Made by a program: the position numbers and the translations under genes
Shown: positions 33,736-41,823 of the stretch, piece by piece
Layout of the letters: each line of letters begins with the position of its first letter
How positions within the stretch are numbered: the first letter of the stretch is position 1
Origin: an uncultured Acidobacteriota bacterium
Lineage (GTDB): Bacteria; Acidobacteriota; Terriglobia; Terriglobales; Acidobacteriaceae
Length of the DNA stretch: 44,271 nt
Assembly (NCBI GenBank): GCA_903832295.1
Contig: CAILAZ010000235.1
Coordinates: 1 to 44,271 of the forward strand
Reading direction: 5' to 3'
The notes under the pieces: generated by a model
The model's database searches: none
What the model was told of the DNA's origin: nothing
The model's input: the letters and a program-made list of their open reading frames with translations, nothing else

Positions 33736-34793
33736 AGAGAACCTCCTTCGGATGTGTGCGAGAGGGCGATCAGCTGTTCCATCCGCGCAAGGGCCGCGCC
33801 ATCGTCGAGCACGCGTTGAGCGCGGGCGGCGCACTCCTGCAGTCCGTCTCCGGTGCGAACATGGAGTGCGGCGGCGGCGTTGAGGACAACAAGATCGCGT
33901 GCAACATCACGGCGCTTGCCGGCGAGAATGTCTCGAACCACGGTGGCGTTTTCTTCCACGCTACCAGCGCGCGCATCGCCGGTTGGGCGCTCGGTCAGTC
34001 CAAAATCCCGGGGGGAAACCGAAAGTTCCTGGTATCGGCCATCCTGAACTTCGATCACCCGGCTTGCCGATGCGGTGGTGATCTCATCCAGGCCATCGCC
34101 TCCCCGGAGGACCCACGCACGCGAAACTCCGATTTGTGCGAGCGCCCCGGCAACAACCGTCATGCGCGCATGGTCGGAGACTCCAAGCAGGCGGTACTGC
34201 GCCCGGCAGGGGTTCACCATCGGACCGACAAGGTTGAATGTGGTTCGAATTCCGAGAGCGCGGCGGATTGGGGCGACACGGGCAAGGGCGGGGTGGTACT
34301 TGGGCGCAAAGAGGAAGCAGATTCCCAGGTCGCGCAAACATCGGATTGCGGCTTCGGGCTCGCAGTCAATGCGCACCCCCAGAGCGGTGAGCACGTCTGC
34401 ACTGCCGCAGCGGCTGGTAGAGGCGCGCGCACCATGCTTGGCAATGGCGCATCCGGCGGCGGCGATGACAAACGAGGCAGCGCTGGAAACGTTGAAGGTC
34501 TTCACAGGACTGGCGCCGGTTCCCGCCGTATCGAGCACCCCGGAGGGAATGGCGATGGGCAGCACGCGCTGATAGAGGGCATCGGCAAACCCGGCCAGTT
34601 CCTCCGCGCTCTCACCCTTGCACACCAGCAGGGCAAGAGCAGCAGCGATCTGGGCGTCGGGAGTTTCCGCGGCAAGCATGGCATCCACCAGTTGCGCGGC
34701 CTGAGGGCGCGTAAGATCACGCGAGGCCAGGAGCGCGGGCAGCAACTCTCCCAGAGTTTGCGGGGCCGATTGGTTTGCAGAAGCAGTTTGCAT
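33732..34793 (-). CDS. trpD: Anthranilate phosphoribosyltransferase, with altered active-site motifs
   Basis: It attaches phosphoribosyl from PRPP to anthranilate. It has 353 residues: an N-terminal helical domain (PALLASRDLTRPQAAQLVDA) and the class III PRTase core. The PRPP loop, normally GTGGDG, reads GTGASPV (91-97). The segment normally KHGNR reads KHGAR (119-123), so the Asn that contacts anthranilate in characterised enzymes is Ala122. Other motifs are intact (FNLVGPMVNP, GDGLDEITTA). It is first in the operon and the only trpD here. The function is still most likely TrpD by context. Confidence 0.9.
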   Translation of the reverse strand: MQTASANQSAPQTLGELLPALLASRDLTRPQAAQLVDAMLAAETPDAQIAAALALLVCKGESAEELAGFADALYQRVLPIAIPSGVLDTAGTGASPVKTFNVSSAASFVIAAAGCAIAKHGARASTSRCGSADVLTALGVRIDCEPEAAIRCLRDLGICFLFAPKYHPALARVAPIRRALGIRTTFNLVGPMVNPCRAQYRLLGVSDHARMTVVAGALAQIGVSRAWVLRGGDGLDEITTASASRVIEVQDGRYQELSVSPRDFGLTERPTGDARAGSVEENATVVRDILAGKRRDVARDLVVLNAAAALHVRTGDGLQECAARAQRVLDDGAALARMEQLIALSHTSEGGSL

Positions 34794-35003
34794 CTAGTTT
34801 GTCCTGGGTTTCCGGCGCAAACGCAAATGCGTTGCGGGAGAGCTTGTTTGAATCATTGAGGCGGGGAAGCGGGAGACGTGCCGGACTAGAGGCACACGAC
34901 GGTGTAGGACCACCATCGACGGGAGGAGCAACCAGCGCAGGATGGAAATGCAATGCTCACGGTAGAAGATTACGACGTAAGACGCGCGAGGTCAAACGAA
35001 AAA
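34794..35003. other. Leader/intergenic region before the trp operon
   Basis: These 210 bases contain no convincing gene. I looked for a Trp-rich leader peptide and a T-box and saw neither. A near-perfect hairpin (gcaaacgca-aa-tgcgttgc) lies about 26 bases before the trpD start. The exact palindrome TTACG-A-CGTAA lies at 34970-34980. Either may be a control site; there is no proof. Confidence 0.4.
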
Positions 35004-35393
35004 TCAGCGCAAGCTCCACAGATACGTGGTGATATCGCGGGATTCCGAGTGGCTGACGCCCATCTCCGGCATCTTGGTTCTGGGCAAAATGGAGTGCGGT
35101 GATTCAATCCAGCGCATGACGTTCTCCGGGGAATTCTGCAGGTTTCCGGAAATGTAGGTTTCCACCGAAAGAAATTGCAGGGAGGGCGCGGCCTTGCCGG
35201 CTGCTCCAGGAATCCCCGGAATATTGTGGCAGCCTCCGCAGCCATAGCGCTGAATGAGGAACGCGCCGCGCACAGGGTCGCCACCCACAGCCATCTTGGC
35301 ATCGAAGAGTGCACGCTCGTGGGCGCTCTTGCAGCTTATCGAAACGGCAAGCAGGGCTAACACGGCCCATATCCCCCTCAAACGCTTCTTCAA
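35004..35393 (-). CDS. Class I cytochrome c lipoprotein
   Basis: A 129-residue monohaem cytochrome. The N-terminal signal ends in a lipobox-like AVSISC (Cys21), so it is probably membrane-anchored by lipid. The haem motif is CGGCH (Cys52, Cys55, His56), and the axial Met is Met108 or Met111 (TKMPEMGVS). The start is a TTG that overlaps the LysR stop (TTGA), with GGAG 5 bases upstream, so its translation is coupled to the regulator. No oxidase or dehydrogenase partner is adjacent. Confidence 0.88.
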   Translation of the reverse strand: MKKRLRGIWAVLALLAVSISCKSAHERALFDAKMAVGGDPVRGAFLIQRYGCGGCHNIPGIPGAAGKAAPSLQFLSVETYISGNLQNSPENVMRWIESPHSILPRTKMPEMGVSHSESRDITTYLWSLR

Positions 35394-36259
35394 TGCATCT
35401 CCTTTGCCGCCAGAACCACCGCGTCCAGCGCCGGGTTCTTAATTCCCTTCCCCGCAGAAATCAGAAACACCCGCCATCGATATCCATTGAGAGAGCCCAC
35501 GGGAAGCAATCCATGAACCTTCCTGAGCACATCCCTCAGCAGGGCGGGGGCGAACATCACCGCGACTGCATCGGCGGCAAAGTTTTCGGGATGCTGCATC
35601 TCAGACGCAATTCGAACGCCAACGGAATGCTCGGCCAGCCATGCATCCACTTCTCGGCGCAAGCCTCCCGCACAAGGCATCAGGAGTGGAAGTTCTTCGA
35701 GGCTTTCGGGGAACCCCTTGCGCGTTTTGGCGGCCAGGGCTGCGGGAACGAAAGCTTCTATTGGACTCTGTAGCAGCACTCGGCTATGAAGGCATTTTGC
35801 CGGAAGAGGAAGGTCTGAGAGAGCGAAGTCCAAGGACCGGGAAGAAATTTGGGCAGGAAGTTCCTCGGCAGTAACACTGGCCAGGGTCAATGCAGGCTTG
35901 GGTTTCATCGCGAAGCACGGGCTCAGAAGTTTCGCCGTGATTGCAGGTGGCAGCGGCGCAGTGGCGCCGACCACAAGCCGTGGAGTCTCCTCCGTGTGTC
36001 CCTCCAGGGCAGAGAGCAAGGCCCCGCCTGCGGCAAAGATGCGTTCTGCGTAGCAAAGTACGGTCTTCCCGGCAGGCGTGGTCTTCAGGCCGCGTCCGCT
36101 GCGCTCCAGCAACTTGCAGCCAAGCCGCTCTTCCAGTGAGTGAATCTGCGCACTGATGGTGGGCTGCTTCAAGCCGAGTTTGCGGCTGGCGCGCGCCACC
36201 GAGCCTTCCTGGGCGACGGTATGGAAGTAGAGCAGATGATGGTAATTCAGGCGTTCCAT
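35390..36259 (-). CDS. LysR-family regulator, NhaR-like
   Basis: I call 289 residues from the ATG at 36259, which matches the usual start (MERLNYHHLLYFHTVAQEGS). HTH about 18-40 (SVARASRKLGLKQPTISAQI) is followed by LEERLGCKLLERSGRGLKTT. The periplasmic-binding-like effector domain follows (about 92-285). The N-terminus is close to NhaR, which governs a sodium/proton antiporter in E. coli. No antiporter gene lies nearby. The only coupled gene is the cytochrome c. Confidence 0.9.
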   Translation of the reverse strand: MERLNYHHLLYFHTVAQEGSVARASRKLGLKQPTISAQIHSLEERLGCKLLERSGRGLKTTPAGKTVLCYAERIFAAGGALLSALEGHTEETPRLVVGATAPLPPAITAKLLSPCFAMKPKPALTLASVTAEELPAQISSRSLDFALSDLPLPAKCLHSRVLLQSPIEAFVPAALAAKTRKGFPESLEELPLLMPCAGGLRREVDAWLAEHSVGVRIASEMQHPENFAADAVAVMFAPALLRDVLRKVHGLLPVGSLNGYRWRVFLISAGKGIKNPALDAVVLAAKEMH

Positions 36260-36313
36260 GGTCACGGGGAATGAATAGCATCCGCAGTAGCGGCTGGAGA
36301 GAACCGGAAATTG

Positions 36314-36387
36314 TGGAGGCGCGGGGCGGAATCGAACCGCCGATGGAGGTTTTGCAGACCTCTGCCTTACCGCTTGGCGACCGCGCC
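36314..36387 (-). tRNA. tRNA-Cys (GCA anticodon)
   Basis: On the minus strand it folds as a complete cloverleaf: acceptor GGCGCGG with CCGCGCC, anticodon stem GAGGT/ACCTC around loop CTGCAAA (anticodon GCA) and T-stem GGCGG/CCGCC with loop TTCGAAT. The discriminator is T, as expected for tRNA-Cys. CCA is encoded (36314-36316). Length is 74 with CCA. It lies 87 bases downstream of cysE on the same strand. Confidence 0.95.
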
Positions 36388-36474
36388 TCAATGCACGGGA
36401 GATGTGCTTAAGACTGTTAGATGCTATCGTGAGCGGCGCTTCCGCGCAACGTCCCGGCGAGAATCTCTGCCCAA

Positions 36475-37224
36475 CTATATTCCCGCGCCATAATCGGCAA
36501 AGCCGCTCTTGTCGAATTCGCTGCGATAGGAGCGGCGTTCATCGTCCTCCTGGGCAAGATCGGCCACGCAGCCATCCACGTGCGCCGTCTCCGTGAGTTG
36601 GGAGATCTTGTCGAGCCGCGAACGAAGTTCGCCCACGTCTTTGGCAAGGGCGATCAGGGCGTCACTGAGCGGATCCTTGATTTCATGGGGGTCGGTGATG
36701 AGCACACGTTCGCCGTCACGGTAAATGATGTGTGCCGGAACCCCCACCACTGTCGAATTTGGCGGCACGTCGCGCAAAACCACGCTGCCTGCGCCGACGC
36801 GCGAGTTATCCCCAACCACAATGTCTCCGAGAACGCTGGAAGTGTTGCCGATTACGACGCCGTTTCCCAGCGTGGGATGGCGTTTCTTCTTCTCCAGGCT
36901 TGTCCCGCCCAGGGTAACGCCGTGATAGAGGGTTACGTCATCGCCGATGATTGCGGTCTCGCCGATGACTACTCCCATGCCGTGGTCAATGAACAACCTG
37001 CGCCCAATTGTTGCCCCGGGGTGAATCTCGACCCCCGTCCAGAAGCGCGCCACCTGCGAAAGATAGCGCGCAAGCAGGCGCAGATGACGACGCCAGAGCC
37101 AGTGGTTCAGGTGGTGAATCCACACCGCGTGGAGGCCTGGGTACAGCAGAACTGCCAGCGTGCCGGTTGCTGCCGGATCTCGGTCCAGAACGGATTGAAT
37201 GTCTTCTCGAATGGTTCGAAACAC
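36475..37224 (-). CDS. cysE: Serine O-acetyltransferase
   Basis: It acetylates serine for cysteine synthesis. The 249-residue product has a short N-terminal helical part ([17 protein letters not shown]), then the left-handed hexapeptide helix: [60 protein letters not shown]. Members with this short N-terminus occur in many bacteria and act as trimers. The C-terminus continues about 60 residues as a charged helical tail. A tRNA-Cys gene follows, so supply and use of cysteine may be co-expressed. Confidence 0.94.
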   Translation of the reverse strand: MFRTIREDIQSVLDRDPAATGTLAVLLYPGLHAVWIHHLNHWLWRRHLRLLARYLSQVARFWTGVEIHPGATIGRRLFIDHGMGVVIGETAIIGDDVTLYHGVTLGGTSLEKKKRHPTLGNGVVIGNTSSVLGDIVVGDNSRVGAGSVVLRDVPPNSTVVGVPAHIIYRDGERVLITDPHEIKDPLSDALIALAKDVGELRSRLDKISQLTETAHVDGCVADLAQEDDERRSYRSEFDKSGFADYGAGI

Positions 37225-37324
37225 GCGGTTGCCTCGCGGGTAGATTCTGCTTTATGTAACTACGGGTTGCATCCTGCTGTCCACTTCCCCGGTCCTTCCG
37301 TCGTGCGGAAGCCCGACGGCGAAC

Positions 37325-37340
37325 TTGACCGGCCGGTCAA
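37325..37340. promoter_or_regulatory. Perfect 16-bp palindrome TTGACCGGCCGGTCAA
   Basis: It lies in the divergent region between cysE and the crystallin-fold gene, 100 bases before the cysE start and 74 before the crystallin ATG. Palindromes of this form (TTGACC...GGTCAA) are typical TetR-family operators. No TetR gene is in the window. Nearby, CTTCCG-TCGTG-CGGAAG at 37295-37311 can form a small hairpin. Confidence 0.5.
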
Positions 37341-37414
37341 ATAGCGTGCTGATGGCGGGTGCAAGTGCAACCCCAACCGGGCGGATTGCAGTCTTTCAAG
37401 GGCAGGAGGACGCC

Positions 37415-37873
37415 ATGCGAATCCGTTTTGCGCCGATTGCCATTTTGTTGTTCACCGTCACTTCGTTCCCAGCGTTTGCCCAGTGGCGGTGGGGCAGACC
37501 GCATACACCCAGGTCCGGGGCTTGTTTCTACAAGGATGCCGGCTTTCGGGGAGACTACTTCTGCCTTAAGGATGGAGAGCGCTGGCCTTCCATGCCCGCG
37601 GGATTCAATGACAGAATCACCTCCATCCGGGTATTTGGGGGAGCCCGCCTGCGGGTGTTCAACAACGATAGCTTCACAGGCGTCAGCTTGATGCTTGATC
37701 GCGACGCCGACGACCTCCGGCGCATCCCCGTTTCCGATAACCGGTCAAAGAGCTGGAATGATCGCATTTCCTCCATTGCCGTGTTCCGGGATCGAGACGA
37801 GTGGGGAGACCGCGACGGGGATCGGGACCGTGATCGAGATCAAGACCGTGACCGGGATCGGGACCACCGCTAA
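37415..37873 (+). CDS. Secreted beta/gamma-crystallin (peptidase inhibitor I36-like) protein with RD-repeat tail
   Basis: I call 152 residues from the ATG at 37415, which has GGAGG 5 bases upstream. A signal peptide (AILLFTVTSFPAFA) is followed by crystallin-type Greek-key repeats (CFYKDAGFRGDYFCLKDGE, FNDRITSIRVFGGA, RVFNNDSFTGVSLMLD, WNDRISSIAVFRD). The fold often binds calcium and occurs in secreted inhibitors and stress proteins. The last 20 or so residues are alternating Arg/Asp (DRDRDRDQ type), probably disordered and metal- or surface-binding. It is monocistronic. Confidence 0.85.
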   Translation: MRIRFAPIAILLFTVTSFPAFAQWRWGRPHTPRSGACFYKDAGFRGDYFCLKDGERWPSMPAGFNDRITSIRVFGGARLRVFNNDSFTGVSLMLDRDADDLRRIPVSDNRSKSWNDRISSIAVFRDRDEWGDRDGDRDRDRDQDRDRDRDHR

Positions 37874-38092
37874 GAACTTAAGTATCTGTCCGGCAGGGCT
37901 GAGCGCTCTCGTAAGCGAGTACTTCGGGAGCGCCCTATCCTCCCCAGCCTCGCGGCTTCCACTCCGAGCGGCGACACCCCACATCCTGCTACCCACATCC
38001 ACCCCCGGCGATCTGTCAGAATTGAATCGATTGATATATTTATGTCGTCTAATTCATAGCGGTCATTATTGCGGAAGTGAGTCCTCTGATAG

Positions 38093-39667
38093 ATGAGTAA
38101 TTCTCCGGCAAGACCCTCGGGGGACATTCCCGCTCCGACATCCAACCCCTGGCTGGTGGCCATCGCCGTGATGCTGGCAACCTTCATGGAAGTGCTGGAC
38201 ACCTCCATCGCATCCGTCGCATTGCCCTACATTGCCGGTTCGGTTTCGGCAACGAACGATGAAGCCACCTGGGTGCTTACCAGTTACCTTGTGGCAAACG
38301 CCATCATTCTCCCCACCAGTTCGTGGTTTTCTCAGCGTTTCGGGCGGAAGCGCTTTCTGCTTACGTGCATCGTCATTTTCACAATCTCCTCATTCGCCTG
38401 TGGAGCGGCCGACAGCCTTGCCGTGATCTTGATCGCACGCGCCGTCCAGGGAGCGGGAGGCGGCGCATTGCAACCCCTCTCCCAGGCCATTCTGCTGGAG
38501 AGCTTTCCCCCGCACCAGCGCGGACAGGCGATGGCGCTCTTCGGATTGGGAGTCGTGGTTGCTCCGGTGCTTGGCCCCACGGTGGGCGGTTGGCTCACTG
38601 AGACATACTCCTGGCGCTGGGCTTTTTACATCAACATTCCCGTTGGCATCCTGGCAATGTTCATGATCATGCGCTACGTGCACGATCCCGACTACATTCG
38701 AGATGCCAAGCCAGGACGCTTCGACGGTATCGGCTTTGGGCTGCTGGCCGTTTGGCTTGGAGCGCTTCAGATTGTCCTCGACAAGGGGCAGGAGGACGAC
38801 TGGTTCGGCGCCACCTGGATTCGCTGGGCTGTCGCGATTCTGGTCGTGTGCTTTGTCGCGTTCATCGCGTGGGAGTTGCGGCAGCGCAATCCGCTGGTGA
38901 GACTCCGCGTCATCCTCAATCGAAATTTTGCGCTCGGATGCTTGCTCATCGGACTTTTCGGTGGAGTGATCTACGGCATGATCACGCTGCTTCCTTTGCT
39001 CTACCAGGAGCTGCTGGGTTACAACGCATTGGATGCCGGAATGGCGGTGAGCCCCCGTGGCCTGGGCTCGCTGGTGGCAATGCCGCTCATCGGGCTGATC
39101 AGCAGCCGCATTGATAACCGCTACCTGCTCGCGTTCGGCTTCGCGCTGTTTGGAGGCTGTGGCCTCTGGTTCGCCAGGGTCAACCTGGATATCTCCCAGT
39201 GGAGTTTCCTGTGGCCGGTGGTTATCAGCGGATTCGGGGCGGGGATGGTGTTTGTTCCGCTGGCTTCCACCAGCATGGCGGGATTGCCCAACGAGCAGAT
39301 TGGCAATGCTGCCGGACTATTCAATCTCATGCGCAACATCGGCGGTTCGATCGGAATCTCCATTGTGAACACCGTGGTGGCAAGGCACGAGCAGGTGCAC
39401 CGCGTGGAAATGTCAGGCCACGTCAATGCCGCGAATTCAGCTTTCCGGCATCTGCTCAGCGGAGCAACAGCGCTTACCGCGCGCACCGGCGGATCGCAAC
39501 TGCAAGCCTATGGAATCATCAATGGGCTGCTGAGTCAGCAGGCACGTCTGCGCGCCTACGTCGATGATTTCCAGTACATTGCCGCGGTTTGCTTCCTTTG
39601 CGTGCCCATCGTCTTTCTTCTGCGCAAGGCGGTGGCAAAGAAGGGAGCGGTCAGCGCCGCCCACTAG
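38093..39667 (+). CDS. DHA2-family (EmrB/QacA-like) MFS efflux transporter
   Basis: A 524-residue, 14-helix drug/proton antiporter. Motif D1 (MEVLDTSIASVALPYIAG), motif A (WFSQRFGRKRFLL) and motif C (LGVVVAPVLGPTVGGWL) are present. The length suits EmrB. The usual EmrA adaptor and outer-membrane protein genes are not next to it, so partners must be elsewhere or it works alone. An AT-rich promoter region (about 38020-38060) precedes it. It converges with gatA, with 6 bases between the stops. Confidence 0.92.
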   Translation: MSNSPARPSGDIPAPTSNPWLVAIAVMLATFMEVLDTSIASVALPYIAGSVSATNDEATWVLTSYLVANAIILPTSSWFSQRFGRKRFLLTCIVIFTISSFACGAADSLAVILIARAVQGAGGGALQPLSQAILLESFPPHQRGQAMALFGLGVVVAPVLGPTVGGWLTETYSWRWAFYINIPVGILAMFMIMRYVHDPDYIRDAKPGRFDGIGFGLLAVWLGALQIVLDKGQEDDWFGATWIRWAVAILVVCFVAFIAWELRQRNPLVRLRVILNRNFALGCLLIGLFGGVIYGMITLLPLLYQELLGYNALDAGMAVSPRGLGSLVAMPLIGLISSRIDNRYLLAFGFALFGGCGLWFARVNLDISQWSFLWPVVISGFGAGMVFVPLASTSMAGLPNEQIGNAAGLFNLMRNIGGSIGISIVNTVVARHEQVHRVEMSGHVNAANSAFRHLLSGATALTARTGGSQLQAYGIINGLLSQQARLRAYVDDFQYIAAVCFLCVPIVFLLRKAVAKKGAVSAAH

Positions 39668-39673
39668 CTCCCG

Positions 39674-41110
39674 TCACTTCTGATCCTGTTCCATTGCGTG
39701 TGCCAGGCGCAGCACCGTGGATTCATCAAAGTGCTTGCCCAGAATCTGCACGCCAAGTGGAAGCCCCTCGTGGTTGTTTCCGCATGGAATCGAGATTCCC
39801 GGAACACCAACCAGGTTGGCGGTGACTGTATAAATGTCGCTCAGGTACATGGCCACGGGATCGTCGGCCTTTTCTCCCAGCTTGAAAGCCGCGGTCGGCG
39901 TGACCGGGGTCACGATGGCATCGACACTTGCAAATGCATTCTGAAAATCGCGCGTCAACAGGGTTCGCACCTGTTGAGCCTTCCGATAGTAGGCGTCATA
40001 GTATCCGGCGCTCAGGGCGTAAGTCCCCAGCAGAATCCGCCGCTTCACCTCCGCGCCGAATCCTTCGTCCCGGCTCCGGCGGTACATATCAGCCAGCGTC
40101 TTTACCTGCGGCGAGCGCGACGTGTAACGAACGCCGTCAAAGCGCGCAAGGTTGGCCGAAGCCTCCGCCGTGGCAACGATGTAATACACCGGAATTGCGT
40201 ACTCGGTATGCGGAAGGGTGACGTTGACGATTTCGCAGCCGGCTTCGCGCAGGCCGTCAATGCGGCGTTCGATTGCTTCACGAATCTCCGGATCGAGACC
40301 TTCGCCAAAATATTCCTTCGGGATGCCGACCCGCAGGCCCTTCACATCCCGTCCGCACTCCGCCGCGTAGCTGCCAACTGGAACGTCGGCCGAGGTGGAG
40401 TCTTGCGGATCACGCCCGGCGATCACCTCCAGCAGCGTGGCGGCGTCCTTCACGGTGCGGGCAAACGGACCCACATGGTCAAGCGAGCTGGCAAAAGCAA
40501 TCAGGCCATATCGCGACACGCGTCCGTAGGTGGGCAGCAGGCCCACCACGCCGCAGAACGCGGCGGGTTGGCGGATGGAGCCCCCTGTGTCTGAACCGAG
40601 CGTCGCCACTGAAAAACCAGCCGCCACGGCTGCCGCCGAACCACCCGACGAGCCCCCGGGAACGCGGCTGATGTCCCGTGGATTTCGCACCGGACGGAAC
40701 GCCGAGTTCTCGTTTGAAGAACCCATCGCAAACTCATCGCAATTCAGCTTGCCCAGGCACACCGCACCGGCAGCTTCCAGCTTTTGGACGGCTGTCGCGT
40801 CATACGGAGCAACAAATTTATCCAGGAAGCGCGACCCTGCGGTCGTGCGCTCCCCACGGGTCATAAGCACGTCTTTGATGCCGACGGGAACTCCCGCAAG
40901 CGGCGGCAGCGGATCGCCCTTCGTGGCAAGCTCGTCGATGTGTTCGGCCTGCTTCAAGGCGCGATCTTTGGTCAGCGTCAGGAATGAGCCGATCGTCTCA
41001 TCCTGGCTTTCGATCTGGGCGTAGTGCGCCTCTGCCATGGCCCGGGCGGTGACTTCCCGATTCTCGATGAGCTTGCGTGCGGCGCCAATTGTAAGGGTAT
41101 GGATATCCAT
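39674..41110 (-). CDS. gatA: Aspartyl/glutamyl-tRNA amidotransferase subunit A
   Basis: The amidase subunit of GatCAB, 478 residues. The Ser-cisSer-Lys triad is Lys79 (GVPVGIKDVL), Ser154 (PGGSSGGSAA) and Ser178 (GSDTGGSIRQPA). GatCAB converts misacylated Glu-tRNA-Gln or Asp-tRNA-Asn. gatC lies 21 bases upstream on the same strand, while gatB is absent from the window. Confidence 0.95.
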   Translation of the reverse strand: MDIHTLTIGAARKLIENREVTARAMAEAHYAQIESQDETIGSFLTLTKDRALKQAEHIDELATKGDPLPPLAGVPVGIKDVLMTRGERTTAGSRFLDKFVAPYDATAVQKLEAAGAVCLGKLNCDEFAMGSSNENSAFRPVRNPRDISRVPGGSSGGSAAAVAAGFSVATLGSDTGGSIRQPAAFCGVVGLLPTYGRVSRYGLIAFASSLDHVGPFARTVKDAATLLEVIAGRDPQDSTSADVPVGSYAAECGRDVKGLRVGIPKEYFGEGLDPEIREAIERRIDGLREAGCEIVNVTLPHTEYAIPVYYIVATAEASANLARFDGVRYTSRSPQVKTLADMYRRSRDEGFGAEVKRRILLGTYALSAGYYDAYYRKAQQVRTLLTRDFQNAFASVDAIVTPVTPTAAFKLGEKADDPVAMYLSDIYTVTANLVGVPGISIPCGNNHEGLPLGVQILGKHFDESTVLRLAHAMEQDQK

Positions 41111-41131
41111 CGATCTTTTCTCCGTTCCGCT

Positions 41132-41455
41132 CTAGCGCTCAATTACCTTGGGGACGCGGAAGCAGGTTCCGTCCGTGTCCGGCGCGTTGGAGAGTGCAAC
41201 CTGGCGGCTCAGCCCGGGATGCACTTCGTCGTCGCGTTGCGCGTAGGCGAAGCGCTCGCCTTTGTCGGTCGCCTCGGCAAAAGCCGAAATCACCTCGGCC
41301 AACGGCTCAACATTGCTGGTGTCGAGTTCATTCAGCTTGTCGATGTGGGTCAGGATGGAGTTCAGATCGGCAACCATGCGGGTGCTCTCGTCCTGCGTGA
41401 GTTCGAGATTGGCGAGATCGGCGACGTAGGCTACGTCTTTCTCAGTGACCTTCAT
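41132..41455 (-). CDS. gatC: Aspartyl/glutamyl-tRNA amidotransferase subunit C
   Basis: A 107-residue small subunit that ties GatA to GatB. Family features: VTEKDVAYVADLANLELTQD, DLNSILTHIDKLNELDTS and VEPLAEV. The C-terminus wraps the partner (ALSNAPDTDGTCFRVPKVIE). It lies between the DUF721 gene and gatA in one run. Confidence 0.93.
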   Translation of the reverse strand: MKVTEKDVAYVADLANLELTQDESTRMVADLNSILTHIDKLNELDTSNVEPLAEVISAFAEATDKGERFAYAQRDDEVHPGLSRQVALSNAPDTDGTCFRVPKVIER

Positions 41456-41484
41456 GCGTTCCTTTTACAAGCTATGTGTTGGAA

Positions 41485-41781
41485 TCAAACGCCGCGTTGT
41501 GCGTCCTGCGGGCGGGCAAGATGAAATTCAACGCGCTCGACTCTTAAGAACTGGTCAAGGCGCGAAAGAAACTGGGGAGACATGGCGTACAGTTGTGCCC
41601 GCCAGGTGGCGTCCGGCACCTCCACCACGAGAACCTTCTTCTCGCAGCTCAACACTCGCGTTCGTTCGGCAACAGCACTTCCTGCCACGTGGTCCCATGC
41701 TGCCTGTGGCAGTTGTTCTGCCGGCAGGCGCATCAAGGCTTCCACCATGATCCGTTGCAGTGTTTTGGACGCCCGCTCCAT
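41485..41781 (-). CDS. DUF721 (DciA-like) protein
   Basis: A 98-residue protein with the DUF721 pattern: a helical N-terminus (LQRIMVEALMRLP), WDHVAGSAVAERTRVLSCEK, then LVVEVPDATWRAQLYAM. DUF721 includes DciA, the helicase loader in bacteria without DnaC. This copy is short and has no extended N-terminal KH-like region visible beyond it. It sits 29 bases before gatC and 42 bases after cca. The helicase-loader role is inference from the family. Confidence 0.85.
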   Translation of the reverse strand: MERASKTLQRIMVEALMRLPAEQLPQAAWDHVAGSAVAERTRVLSCEKKVLVVEVPDATWRAQLYAMSPQFLSRLDQFLRVERVEFHLARPQDAQRGV

Positions 41782-41823
41782 CGGTCGATTATAGCGGAGT
41801 GGCAGGTCGCGACGTATCTTCTG

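Noticed and set aside
34794..35003. Trp leader peptide, attenuator or T-box before trpD
   Set aside because: No short frame with clustered Trp codons and no T-box sequence; only a small hairpin and a palindrome are present.
37874..38092. Terminator after the crystallin gene
   Set aside because: Imperfect stems such as CTCG-TAAG-CGAG occur at about 37917, but none is long and followed by a T-run.
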